A stretch of 64,000 nucleotides of DNA from assembly GCF_052324685.1 (NCBI RefSeq), contig NC_135214.1, positions 33,724,042 to 33,788,041 of the forward strand. The letters are read 5' to 3'. Under the pieces are notes generated by a model, which was not told where the DNA came from, made no database searches, and was given only the letters and a program-made list of their open reading frames with translations. Below are positions 12,591 to 26,100 of the stretch, in pieces (within the stretch, counting starts at the first letter, position 1; each line of letters starts with the position of its first letter). The stretch comes from Brachyhypopomus gauderio (Eukaryota > Chordata > Actinopteri > Gymnotiformes > Hypopomidae). The translations under genes and the position numbers were made by a program.

Positions 12591-14722
12591 TGAGTTCATA
12601 GTAGTGACCAGATGTCACATTGATTAGAACAAGCCACATTCCTTCAGCTGAGACCCACTGGCCAAAGGTTTGTATCTCATTTCTCTCTAGTCTGTACTGC
12701 TCCGTCCTGTGGTGTGTGTGTGTCCTCTGAGTCAGGCACTGTAAACACAGGGAGATAAGAGGAAAAGGTGTCAGGTGAATTTTAAAGAGATACAATACAG
12801 TCTCCACTAATGGGAAGACTGGGGGTGTGAGTGGGGGGTTGGGGGTTATGAGGTTGGGGGGGGGGGGGGGGGGGGGGGGATAGGGGAGGACGCCACAGTG
12901 TCAAGCTACAGTTTGCTGAGCCATACAGAGATCTGTGGACATACATAGGAAATGTTTTTGTCAGAGAGATCTTTTGAGTGTTTATTTCGAGCATACAATC
13001 TCAGCTGTGGTTTTCGTGATGCCACAGTGAGATGGCCGTCATTTACATGGCACACGTGAGGGATGTGTGTCAGAGCAAGGGATCTGTGAGACAAGACAGG
13101 TCAAATGCAATTACTCTGATTTATAAGCGGAGTACACATCACACCACCAGGCCACACTGTCATAAGATAAGGCACAGCAGTAAATCAGCAGACATTAATC
13201 ATGGTTCATGGTTTTCAGTGCATGGAAAACTGTTTGGTGATGAGATTATTTTACTGAATCTTTAATAATCCGTTCACGAACGGCGCGTGACATGTGTGCA
13301 TATCACAAAGTTTAATTCATTCCTTATTGGTAGTCTAAGACAGAGCCCTTTACGTTGCTACATGCTGCATTATATGCTCTGCTGCATATACAGTATACCA
13401 ATAGTGACATCGTCCACATTTTCTGATCATGTCAAAGGTCCTACTGCACATGCTCGATCTCATCATGGGACTTTGCAGTGGTAGAAGATCACTTCTGCTG
13501 TGCTAGTCTTCCTCTACGTATTATTCTGAGAATTACACCTTTCTGAGTCCTGTGTTTTGTTTCACTACCAAACAGATCACGTGACCTCCAAGCCTGTCCA
13601 CACCAGCTTGTTTATGCACCCCTTACATCTACTCAAAGTGTGCACTCCATTCGGGCTCCAATGAATGGGCTCCATTCGGCCAGTGTTCAGTAGAATCAAG
13701 TGTGGCCGACGACTGGGACAACATCACATGATGACAACATGGTACTAAACACACTCTAATATTACACTGGTGCTTAGTGAGTGACTAGTGAACACACCAG
13801 CGTTTTAACACACCCTTCCAGTAGCCACTTGAATCCAGGAGACTTAAATAAAGACTAAGATGTAGTTCTAACATGTTTTAGTATGTAGGATGAGATCAAC
13901 GCGCACAGAGGCTTAACACGCTCTGTCCTGCGCATCGTTTCGGAGCGCGTGGTGGGAAAGTGCAAAGTGTTCTCAGCTCGGAAAGGAAAGCAGAACCGGT
14001 TTATTCATCAGACAAATTGGAAGGAATGAGAGGCAGGCTGGAGAGACGTGGGAATCACGCACGTGTGATTAACCATTCTGCTTTGCAGTACGGAACAGAT
14101 GAACGGCCCCAAATCGATACCACCCCCCGCCGGTCTCAAACCGCGGCCTCCTTAACAGCTCCGGCACATTCTGGGTCTGCAGTGAAGCTGCTCTGATGGG
14201 TTTGGAGATGGGGAGCAGATCGTGCACAGTGTATATGTCCAGCAGAAAATATTATCAGCTCTTAATAGGGGTTTCTGATCTATTTGCACTTTGAAATTCC
14301 AGTCAGATGTCGACATCATGCCAAAGTTGCTTTTACTGTGTGCTTAAATAGTCGTGAAATCATCAAACATCATTATCACTCTATTAATGGCATGCCAAGT
14401 GATTTTAATTCCATGAGATTTTTCTTACTGCCTGGTCCCATGCTGGACCGGGCACGACCACAGAGTGGCGTTTTCTCCGGTTTCTGACAGAAACAAATTA
14501 ACCCATAGTAGAAGTACTAGTTTGGACACAAGACCATTTTTTAAATTCATGATGTGTAAGCAGAAGACCTAGAGCCAGTAGGCAGAGGGACATTCAGCAG
14601 GCAAACCCATTCACTGCTCCAGTACGCTGATCCATTAATTGGCTCATTGTTAAAAACACTAATTGAAATTCTGCTTAAGTCCAAGCATGAAGCTCCAAGT
14701 CCCCTTTTATTTCTGAAACAGG
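12591..14722. other. Intergenic sequence with poly-G tract
   Basis: No gene recognised. A run of 20 or more G occurs at about 12856-12879, inside a generally G-rich plus strand (12825-12890). Confidence 0.6.
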
Positions 14723-16490
14723 CAACACCACACCACGAACATCACACGTGCAGTAACATACCACGAACTTCACACATGCAGCACCACACCACGAACTTCA
14801 CACATGCAGCACCACACCACGAACTTCACACGTGCAGCACCACACCACGAACTTCACACGTGCAACACCACACCATGAACTTCACACGTGCAGCACCACA
14901 CCACAAACTTCACACATGCAGCGCCATACCACAAATTTCACACGTACAGCGCCATACCACGAACTTCACACATGCAGCACCACACCACGAACTTCACACG
15001 TGCAGCACCATACCACAAACTTCACACGTACAGCGCCATACCACGAACTTCACACGTGCAGCACCACACCACGAACTTCACACGTGCAGCAGCACACCAC
15101 GAACTTCACACATGTAGCACCACACCACGAACTTCACACGTGCAGCACCACACCACGAACTTCACACGTGCAGCACCACACCACAAACTTCACACATGCA
15201 GCGCCATACCACAAATTTCACACGTACAGCGCCATACCACGAACTTCACACGTGCAGCACCACACCACAAACTTCACACGTGCAGCACCACACCACAAAC
15301 TTCACACGTACAGCGCCATACCACAAATTTCACATGTACAGCGCCATACCACGAACTTGACACGTGCAGCACCATACCACAAACTTCACACGTACAGCGC
15401 CATACCACGAACTTGACACGTACAGCGCCATACCACAAATTTCACACGTACAGCGCCATACCACAAATTTCACACGTACAGTGCCATACCACGAACTTGA
15501 CACGTACAGCGCCATACCACAAATTTCACACGTACAGCGCCATCCCACGAACTTGACACATACAGCACCACACCAAGAACTTGACACGTACAGCGCCATA
15601 CCACGAACTTGACACGTACAGCGCCATACCACAAATTTCACACGTACAGCGCCATACCACGAACTTGACACGTACAGCACCACACCACGAACTTGACACG
15701 TACAGCGCCATACCACGAACTTGACACGTACAGCGCCATACCACAAATTTCACACGTACAGCGCCATACCACGAACTTGACACATACAGCACCACACCAC
15801 GAACTTGACACGTACAGCACCACACCACGAACTTGACACGTACAGCACCACACCACGAACTTGACACGTACAGCGCCACACCATGAACTTGACACGTACA
15901 GCGCCATACCACGAACTTGACACGTACAGCGCCATACCACGAACTTGACACGTACAGCGCCACACCACGAACTTGACACGTACAGCACCACACCACGAAC
16001 TTGACGCGTACAGCGCCATACCACAAACTTCACACCTGCAGCGCCATACCACAAACTTCATACGTGCAGCACCATACCACAAACTTCACACGTGCAGCGC
16101 CATACCACGAACTTCACACGTGCAGCGCCATACCACGAACTTCACACGTGCAGCGCCATACCAAGAACTTCACACGTACAGCGCCATACCACAAATTTCA
16201 CACATACAGCGCCATACCACGAACTTCATACGTGCAGCACCATACCACAAACTTCACACGTACAGCGCCATACCACGAACTTCACACGTACAGCGCCATA
16301 CCACGAACTTCACACGTACAGCGCCATACCACGAACTTCACACGTACAGCGCCATACCACGAACTTCACACGTGCAGCACCATACCACGAACTTCATACG
16401 TGCAGCACCACACCACGAACTTCACACGTGCAGCACCATACCACAAACTTCACACGTGCAGCACCATACCACGAACTTCACACGTGCAGC
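14723..16490. repeat. Large minisatellite, 28-bp unit, about 63 copies, many with E-boxes
   Basis: The unit is CACGAACTTCACACGTGCAG plus CACCATAC. Copies differ at fixed positions: CGAACTT/CAAACTT/CAAATTT, TTCACACG/TTGACACG and GTGCAGCAC/GTACAGCGC. The outer parts (14.7-15.35 and 16.05-16.49 kb) are rich in the CACGTG form. The middle (about 15.36-16.02 kb) is almost wholly the GTACAG form. Since 28 is not a multiple of three, each frame cycles every 84 bases, and because no unit phase contains a stop, long open frames appear in several frames on both strands. They are artefacts of the repeat. Confidence 0.95.
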
Positions 16491-19400
16491 ATGTGTTCCT
16501 GGCATGAGCTGCAGCAGCCAGGAGGGCGATGCACTCAGCACGCTTTTGGAATTGCTGTTGATACTCTGCGTTCCTGCTCCACTAAAAACATATCAGAAGC
16601 TTATAGTGCACAAAACACAGGCCCTTGTAGAGCATTTCACACTGGATAAAGATCAGCTTAGCAGCCCATCTAACTTTGTCAGTTATGCTGACTTCATAAC
16701 ATAAGTGCAAGACTTCACACTGTTTTGTAGGTGTGGATTACCTCTGCTGGCCGCCCTCATGGCCGTGCCCAACTTAGCACTGTGAGAGAGAGCTAACAGA
16801 GAAGGGGAACCTGCTCTATCTTCACGAAGGGAAGAACACTTCGATGGACTCATTTTCCAGCTGATTCTGCTCGCGAGTACCATCTCGTATGACGATGACT
16901 GTTCACCATCCGTTAAATTCCAAATCCATCTGACACTTCCATCGCCTTCTTAACATAGCTGGAAAATCCCTGTTGTTGTTATAATTTACTTTGAAGGCCA
17001 AGTTGTTTTTTTTAATCCCACATTTTATTTTTATCCCACACATCTTTGATTTCTCTCATTTGACCTCCCACGGCAGGCTATGACTAACACGTTTTCACAG
17101 CTCCGCCAGAACCAGTCGAGCATCTCTTTCAATTAGACGCTTGTTCTGGGAAGTGACTGCTACCCAATCATGCTGAATATTGACCATTTACAAATGGCCT
17201 ATTATGCTTATGACCCATTGTATCACCTCCAAAACTAATGAGTTGGCATAGCTCAGAGCAGGCCAGGGTCCATGGCATGGCTTGCCCACAAAAACGTAGG
17301 AAAACAACTCCATGGTCAGTGTCGTCCAAATGCACATGGCTTCTGGCCAACATTAAACCTGCTCTGCAGAATGGCTGTAAAAGGGAGGCTACAGCATACA
17401 GCATGTAATCCTTCCACTGACTGAATTCGTGGCTTTGATGTATTCAGGTGTGTTATGTAATCCCTGAGAGGCACAAGCAGAAGGGCTTATGAAGTCTTAA
17501 CTACAGTTTATTAATGTCCTAATTCACTACATGATTCTGCAGCAGATGCCATGCTTCCGGTGGCACGTTAGCCAAGCCCCTCCCCAACACACAGTGGGCG
17601 TGTCAAAAAAGGCCTAAGCACTTTCAGATGACGTTTGGACATTCAGTAGAGAACTGCTGAAAGCACACGATGTGCGTTGGGTGTTTCTTTTCTGAGCGCA
17701 GCCTCGACAGAGAGTGCAGCTCTGTGATTGCGTGTTCATGAGCCCGCCAGACGACGGTTCTCGCATGGCGCGGCTATTTTGTGTCGTGCAACATGCACAC
17801 GCGGCTCGATGCCTTACTGTGCTGGAGACGTGAGTTCTCAACGCTGTGTTCAGGAGAACGTGTTGAGTTACTGGTGCACGTGACCGCAAGAGTCTCACGC
17901 CTGTCCTCCTGCACTCTGGAGCCGCAGAGCCGCTACAACACATGGTGCTACTGCCGCATTTAATGAACATTTCAAGGCTCGTCGTTGTTTTGTGCTGTCA
18001 GTAGGAGCAGGAAATGCAAATAAACAAAGCCTCTGGAATCACTTAATACAGCGAAGAAGTCACACCACGGCTTAGCTCCTCCACCGAAGCTTGTGCATAC
18101 ATAAACAGGAAAACACTCATTTAAAATGTAGATTAGAAAGTCAAACTTGAAAGTGTGTTTTTGAGAGCCTTAGTTGTCATTTTCAACACGATGCCACGAA
18201 GCTGACCCCTTTCTAACAGTACCGCTTCACGGAGAGATACCCACGCGAGGTAATTGCCTGCTTCTTTGCTAATTTCAGCAACTTTTCTGTCCGTTATCAG
18301 GTAATTACAATAGTTCATTATCAGCCAAATGGATTTCCTACCCATTACTGAATCCTCAAGAGGGCGCCGCGGAAGTAGACAGAGGCAGCTCTTGACTTGA
18401 GAATGGGTATGATTTCACACTGAGAAAGATGTGATGAATTCACATTGCTTGACACAGCCTTGTCATAATCACTCTTATTAAAGTAGGTTTCTTTTCACTG
18501 ATAACCCACTGGAGGGAGATAGAGAGAACACACACACACACACACACACACACATATTATTATCCTTAGTAAAGATAAGAACGTAATCTACAGATTTTGT
18601 ACTTGTATATTTTTTCTCAACATTATTCACAGCAGTTCTGACAAACTCCCCCTTCCACATTTTCTCAAAGGAGAGAACGTGCTCATAGTACAGCACACGT
18701 GTCTTCATTTAACACGGCACACGTGTCTTCATTTAGCACAGGGTAGGCTACATGGCTTAATTTACCACGGTACACATAGCTTCATTCAGCACAGCACATG
18801 TAAGTTCATTTAGATTGGCGCACCTAGCTTAATTTAGCACGGCACACGTGACCTGATTTTCCTAAGCACACGTGGCTTCATTTAACTTCATTCATTTCAT
18901 CCAAAACCTCTCTGAAGTCAGACCAACTACACTTGGGAAGACCAGGTGTTTTTTCCTCTCATTTTTGCACTTAATTATTCACCATTTGATAGAGAGGGTT
19001 TTATTCCCGCTCAGATCGTGCGGTGAAGCTGCTGTTTGCACAGTGAATCACAATATTAGCATTGACGTGCCTGGAGGAACAAAGGCTGAAAAGCAGAGTG
19101 AATTACCAGGACATTAGATACACTAGAGCTCTGATGAGATCTGAGCGTGTCACCAGAGTCAGAAATAGTTTTGGTCTCAACCATGGAGCTACACGGAGAA
19201 TCAGCTCCATGGCCCGCCTCTCAGATGTGAGGATTTTGGGCTGCGTGCAGGCCAGATTTCCACAACGAGGAACCATGTTCCCTGGGTAAAACACACAGCT
19301 CTCAGCGTCTCAGAGAACATGCTAGAACACTCTCAGATGAAGTTTACATAATTGGATGTTGAAAGGATAGCATCCAAGCATGAATTATTTAGAGGCCACT

Positions 19401-19555
19401 TAAGCTGCTCTTATTGTAGCATACCACCTCCACGACTGCATCTCTGTTAATGTGTGTTATACAAATAAATAGTGTTCAAGCTCGGCTAATGCAGTACTGG
19501 TGTTCAGTGCACAAATTTTCGAGTATAAAGTCAATACAGTGCTGGTCAAACATTT
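16491..19555. other. Intergenic sequence
   Basis: No gene recognised outside the tandem array listed at 18691-18889. A short (CA)n occurs near 18530-18554. Confidence 0.55.
18691..18889. repeat. Degenerate minisatellite with CACGTG cores
   Basis: About seven imperfect copies of a roughly 27-bp unit are present, of the form CACGGCACACGTGTCTTCAT followed by TTAG. Four copies keep an intact CACGTG hexamer and others have CACATG or CACATA. Divergence between copies is much higher than in the 28-bp array at 14.7-16.5 kb. Confidence 0.75.
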
Positions 19556-19705
19556 ACAGTATTTAGCAGATGGTTTTATCCACAGCAACTGAATACAATT
19601 CTAGTTATTGAGAGTGTGCTCAGGGGGATACCAGGGGCCAGTGGGTGGGGCTTGAACTGGTAACCTTCTGATCATTAGTCCAGTACCTTAACTGCTGTGT
19701 GATTG
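19556..19705 (-). mobile_element. tRNA-like SINE fragment of a second type
   Basis: The plus strand contains TTTAGCAGATGGTTTTATCC, then a body ending in GGGGCTTGAACTGGTAACC and CAGTACCTTAACTGC. On the minus strand this gives A-box-like and B-box-like promoter sequences in tRNA spacing. The 'agcag-tgcttttatcc' segment is very common in fish genomes. No flanking duplication was found. Confidence 0.5.
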
Positions 19706-20208
19706 CTACTGCAATAATTACTGTGCATCATTCAAACATGAGTTGAGGTGATTCTCCCTCTGATAACTACGGTGATATTGTCTCATTCGCCCTAAATGAG
19801 AGACAGCTGCTCCGTTCTGCCCGTGCGGCTGTGGGGGGGGGGGGGGGGGTGTGGGCCACCAGGCGTGCCCAGGGCACACGGAGCAGTGCAGAGCGCACAG
19901 TCTAGACATCCAGACGGGCGTGTTGGAGATCTGGAGGGCACTAATGGGGCCGTGACAAATGTGCCAACACCTGAGGCGGCGGTGCTTGAGTACGAGTGAC
20001 TGACACGTCACCTTGACAACATGTAGAGTGCCCCAGATACAAAGCAACAGAGTGCATAGCTCCCTCACCCTCAGGATGTAGGCAGATCTCTCATCCCAAA
20101 TGTCTCTTTCTCACACACACACACACCCACACACCCTTATTTCAGTCAGTTTCTCTTCTACCTCCTTCCGTCTCTTTCACTCTCCTTCTGTTGTTTCTCT
20201 CAGTCTTT

Positions 20209-20210
<2 letters not shown>

Positions 20211-20293
<83 letters not shown>
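20211..20293. repeat. (CA)n microsatellite
   Basis: This is an uninterrupted run of about 41 CA units, flanked by pyrimidine-rich sequence and shorter CA tracts at 20113-20135. Confidence 0.95.
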
Positions 20294-20296
<3 letters not shown>

Positions 20297-21740
20297 TCAC
20301 TCTGTCTTTCTCTCTGACACTCTCTCTGTCTGTCAAGTGTTCCTGCAGATGAGCAACTCAGATCATAATGTGTCCCTTTTGCTTCTCATAACAGTAAACG
20401 AAACATAAAGAGATAAATGAACATTTTTCACTGAATAGAAGCCTCTGTCTCTCCTGTCTCTTAAAACTGTAACTAACAGTTCAAGAAACACTGTGCTGTT
20501 ATGCCTCAGCACCCAAAGGCACCCAGGAATAGAAAAATTAGGCGTGCACCATCCTCACGGTGAATCAAGACAACGACATGCAATCTTCATTAACCCGCGA
20601 GCGCACACCCGTCGGGGGAGCGTGTGAACGTCATCGTCCCGTTACCGTTTCCCTGCACATACAGCTCTCTTCTCTCTTAGTCACGCCCACGACAACGGGC
20701 AGCCAATGACAGGCAAGCGCACTGAGCAACGTCACAGGTTCCAGCGTGAGATACCGAGCTCTCGGACCTCAAACGCAACTTTAAGGTGTTCTGGGAAATG
20801 CTATCGGGCCACGTAATAACCCTGCCAGCCCAACTCTCTGATAGAGGAATTTCTCTGTATAATTCATACAGGATATGCATATTTCATAAGGTTTGCAATG
20901 GGAATTGCATCCATAGTTAATATTCATTTGGCTAATCCCACGGCACTGAGGACCAGTGTGTGTGTGGGTTATTGCACCACACAGATGGAGATTGCATCTT
21001 CTAAGAAAGTCCTAGCAATTCCTCTTTCGAGGGTCTTTCCCATAACCTTGATTCTTTTTTTTCAAATTTTGTTATGCAAATATTAAATTCCAGTGATGGA
21101 TGAATTCAATACGGATAATCTAAGTATATTCCTAAATGTACCTATTAACTGTACATATAAGCAGTTTCTGTGCGTTAAAGAATTAATCACTATGTCAGGT
21201 ATCACCATTTTAATCTAAACTTTATGTCTACATCAAAAGGTAATAGAGAGCTCATCTAATCATTTGGAGCGTGTGGGATGACATGTAGTTTAGTGCTCTA
21301 TTAGCATCATGCTCTGTCATTTTTCATGCACATCTAAACAATTAATATGTTGTGCATCATATTATTTTGTTTGCATATACATTAACTATAAATTGTATAC
21401 CCAAAGTCTTCTGCGTTTGCCAAAGTTTCATACAGGAACTTAAAGATTGTTTAGACATATAGATTATAGATTATTTTTAGATTATAGATTATATTAGATT
21501 TTTTTGCTCTCAGGTGCATGAGAGGGTGGACTGACATGGCTGCGGTCTGGTTTCAGTCAATGTAATAGAGGTGCTGGGTTCAGAAGAGTTCTGCATTTCT
21601 GCTCTGTCTGCAATACAAATGTGGTACAAACATTATAAAAATAGCCAGAGGTAATTATTAAGGATATCTGTGATACACACGCTGTCATTTAGGAAGCATT
21701 TCGGCAGCATGCTGCACTGATCGGGATTTTCAGGTGTCTC

Positions 21741-21744
<4 letters not shown>

Positions 21745-21800
<56 letters not shown>
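21745..21800. repeat. (TG)n microsatellite
   Basis: This is an uninterrupted run of about 28 TG units, read directly. Confidence 0.95.
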
Positions 21801-21801
<1 letters not shown>

Positions 21802-22833
21802 TCATATGATTGTATACCCACTGTGTATGATAATTATGTAAGAAGCAAGAGAAACACTGACAAGAAGTGGAGAGTTACTTGAGTACCTCAAGTGGCTGTT
21901 TTTGAGAACTGCATGCTGTGTATTCAGAGGTGTGAAGATGAATTAAAATGGCTGCAGTCCAGAAGGGCAGTGGTGATACACGAGTCCAGTGAGCAGGTGA
22001 TTGATATTCCATTTCAGGGAATCTGTTCTGCATCGGCATCTGTCAGCAATCTGAGTAAAAGCATTTGCTGTGGGGTTGTTGAGGCTACGGGGAGGGGGCA
22101 GGGGGCACCGCTGGAGAGATCACTTCACATTCACTCCGGGCTGCACCAGACAGCCACTCCTGACATTCATTCCCACGCTAGGGTGATCCTTTCCCACGCT
22201 GTAAACAATGAGTCAGGTGATGACTGTGCACACGAACATTAACACCCCCCCCCCCCCCCCCCTCTCTCTCTCCAATGGCTGCCTTGCTTGTGCCTGGCTT
22301 ATCAGCTGTACAGATTAATATGTGCAGATTGCTGGGACCTTTCAACATAATCTTTTTATTTTTCATGCCGGTACATTTTCATACTTGAATGCGCGCAATC
22401 ATTAGATGATTTGCTAAATTTGAATGAATGCTGATTAAAATTAAACCATCCATGGGTCGGACCACATTTGCACGTCACGGTTTCCGTAAGTGGCCTCTCA
22501 TCCTGGATAAACATTTCTGTTCTTATCATATCTCAAACACCTCCCTCCTCCAATCACTGATCTAACACATCATCTGGCACGTTTTCCAAACCAAACTGAC
22601 TCCTGCATCTTACAGAACGAGAACAAAAACAACAAATACAGATTCTTCATATTAACTCAAATTTATTCTACATGCTAACTAAAAGTAATCTATTGACACA
22701 ACATATTGAAAAATATTTGAGCCTCACAGCAAATAATCAATGTATTTTTATTGGCTCTTGCCCTGTAAGGTCAGTTTGGATTGGATTACATTCTAGAAAG
22801 GCTGATGATGTCACAAATCATTGACTGGATGAA

Positions 22834-23114
22834 ATGAAATGAAATGTGCCATATTTGTCAATTGTGATTTTTCACCGCAATCAAAATTTGTCCCCCGCAT
22901 TTACCCATCTGTGCAGTTAGAACAAACACACACACTAGTGTGTGTGGTGCACACATCCCCAGAGTGGTGGGCAGCCCTAGCCCGGCACCCGGCGAGCAGT
23001 TGGGGTTAGGTGCCTTGCTCAAGGGCACCTCAATCATGGCCTCAGGTCTGGGAATCAAACCCACGACCCCCCGGTCACAAAACCAGTTCTCTACCACCGG
23101 ACCGTGACTGCCCC
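22834..23114 (-). mobile_element. tRNA-derived SINE, copy 2, with TSD
   Basis: This is the same family as 3867-4203. On the minus strand it starts GGGGGCAGTCACGGTCCGGT, with an A-box-like GGTCCGGTGGTAGAG and a B-box-like GGGTTTGATTCCC. It ends in an ATTTC-rich tail. A 9-bp direct repeat CTGGATGAA flanks it at 22825-22833 and 23115-23123. The clean TSD and near full-length structure indicate a target-primed insertion that is not very old. Confidence 0.85.
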
Positions 23115-23123
23115 CTGGATGAA

Positions 23124-26100
23124 TGCAGGAAAAGATTGTGAATGATTATGTGCACCAAGATGACGTGCCACTTTTAAAAATCACTTTGTGTAAGCTCTGG
23201 GCCTGTAACTAGGCAACCTGAGCAATACATCTCAGAATTACATCAGGCCAGATTACTGAGTGGACAATCTGCCCACTTCAGCATGGGCATGGTGCGGAGT
23301 GTGTAGGGGGTTCCTGCCAACAGCAGAACTCACCTTCCCTCTACCAGGGTAGGTTAACCTGTGTGCTATTAAAGGAACAATGCACCAGGGGTTAACCTGT
23401 GGTTAACAATCAGAGAGTTTGTTTCTTTAACCCGTAGTAGCTGTGAAAGAACTGCCAAGCAAGTACCATGTACCATGCTAAACACACACACACACACACA
23501 CGCACGCACACAATCCTACCTACCCCCTTCCTACTTTAGCAAGCCTGTTAGGTCTCCTGGGCTCTAGGGTGGAGGTTGCATAGTTGACACTGTGCTAACC
23601 CTGTCAGAACTGTGCAAAAAACGAACAGTTCAGTGTCGCTGTGGAAACCATGCATAATGCGGTCTCCTCCTCTTGAAACAAAGACACCACCTGTTTGCTC
23701 GGGGAAGTCAATGTGAAAGGAGAAATGAGAATGTGAGAATGCCTTCCAGCACTCAAGCGTGTGTATGCACACACTCCACAGTCTCCGCAGTATGAAAGCT
23801 GACCGCTGATGCCCATGAGGTGTGGCAGACGCACGCCCCCCGTGGACCCTCACGTCCCTGTGGACGCACTAGTTCCACGACAGCACTTAGCTTCGTGTAA
23901 GTGGGGTTGATTGATGTCAACAGTGAACACGTGCCCCAAAGAGCTTTTTGAAGTGTGGGATTTCATACCGCAACAAGCTGCAAGGGCAAAATTGGTTTTT
24001 CTTCCATTAAGTTACACTAGAGTTGTCTGGCTTTTGCATCACACCTGAAGCTTGATGCATTAATCTTCCTGTACGAACAGCCTGCAAGAAGAACGAGTCG
24101 TGGATTTTTCTTCATGTCAGCTGTATAAAAACGGAGCAATGAGAGGCCTGACAGATACAGACTTTACAGCCCACCAGTGATTTATTCCCTGCATTGTCTG
24201 ATGACAGCCGCAGAGCTGGTATTCACAGACCTTTCCGGATAAGTAAGGTGAAAGTCACCTAGAAGTTTCTGTTCACAGCCACCTTCTTAATGCTACTCAT
24301 CCCCTCAGTGACCTCCCTGTCAGACTGAAAGGCAACTGCCAACCACCGATCTCACGTATCTATCGCTCTCTGTCAGTCTTCTTCCTAATGCAGGTTTCTT
24401 TATCTTGCTTTTTATGGGTTTTTTGTGCCATTTAGATCTCAGAAAAGGCTAAACCTTTTCAGCACTGATGAATAGTCATAAAGCGGCTCATTGGCCTGCA
24501 TGAAATGACACGCAGGTTAGGGTGTGTCACACTCACTTCTCGGGGTTTACTTTGTCTATTCACTTAATTAACTGTTTCATATTTTTTCTCTGTTCAAAAA
24601 TTCTAATAATTTCCAAAGCATTACAGCGTATCAGATCGCAATAACACAGTTGTCATGTAGAGTGTGGGGAGAAACAGCCTATCATTGCTCTGCTAGTGCT
24701 GACTGTCCACAGGAGGAGAATGAACTCGTCTTCAGAAGCTGCTCATCCCTCGCAGCTGGACAATACCGACGCGGACCGCGCTAACGACTGTTGACCATCG
24801 GCACCGCGGTGGCAGAATCAACGGGGAGGAGCAGCGCGCACATCTTGATCACAAAACGGCTGCATCGACACGTGCGCTCCGGTTCTGCGTCCACTGCTGC
24901 GCGAACGCGGGACGCCGGTCACCCGCAGGTAGAGTGAGCACAACCAAATGGGCCAGAAGCCATTAAACAAACCACTAGAGATCAATTAGTGTCCGCAGTC
25001 ATTTATTTTAGAAAATCCATGACCTTGTAGTTTTTTTTCCTGTTTCCCTGACTCGTGTCCGGTCGATTTTGGTTCTCTTCGCCAGGCCAAGCTGTCTTTG
25101 ATGACCTCAGAGACGACCTCATTGTCTTACCTCAGAAAAAAGAGGGTATGACCACATGTGAAGATGTTAAGGGGAAATAATGCGTTATCATTCCTGCTTC
25201 TTTTATACTTTTTTCTTTTTTGTCTGAAATGGGTTTGGATCCTGTCTAAATTAGTTTATATTGATTTCTGGTAAGATCTTTAGCAAACTTGATAGCCTTA
25301 AGCTGCCTGTTGAGGACAGTTACTCAACCCTTCTCTATTGATGGATGAAGAGAGGAAAACAGATCATTAGTGTCATAACACTAAAAATAAGCAAACAAAG
25401 CGATTTGTTTTGTTTTGCAATGTGGACTGAACACCTGTCTTCCTAGTACACTTGAGCTTCCCTTGATGGAGTTCTGACTCAGACGTGTGTGAATAAAGAT
25501 TTAACTCTAGGCCTTCTTCCCTAAAGGGGTGGTAACACAGACAAATTCAGAAGACTCTTGCGTCTGAATAGGTATGACAGTTTTTTAAATGATCACAGAA
25601 GCACTGGGCATTTGGAATAACTGCTCCTGAAGTGAGTGCACCATCATGTCCTTTATGTTGCCTCACCACAGTGAGGCGGCTACAGTGGAACGGTAGCAAG
25701 TAAGCAGGGCTGAGATGTTGAAAACATGGAAAATCAAAGAAGGGAACTTCTCCCAAAACATCTTGAAACCTTTGCTGTTGGGCTCTGCCGCCAGCCATGC
25801 TGAAAACTATCGTCTGAAGACCTGGCTTTGGGGGGGGGGGGGGGGGGACTCACACCTGTGTGATAGCAGAGCAGAAGCTATCCTGCTCGTTCAGCGTATT
25901 AATATGACCTCATGCATGACCTCTGGCCAATCAGCAGAGACTTTGGAAGACCTCGAATCATGAGCACATGAGAAGTGAACCGTTAAAAATGCGTGCACAC
26001 GAAACGCCGTCCAAGTAGCATACAAACTATCTGTTGATATCTGTAAAGAATTTGTCATAAGTGGATCTGTATGGCGTTATTTAGTCTTCAAAAACTCCAT

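Noticed and set aside
9014-16490. CRISPR-like array
   Set aside because: The repeats are contiguous with no unique spacers, and the DNA is vertebrate.
14647-16704. Several long overlapping open frames on both strands
   Set aside because: All are produced by the stop-free 28-bp repeat, and overlapping frames on both strands are not compatible with a gene.
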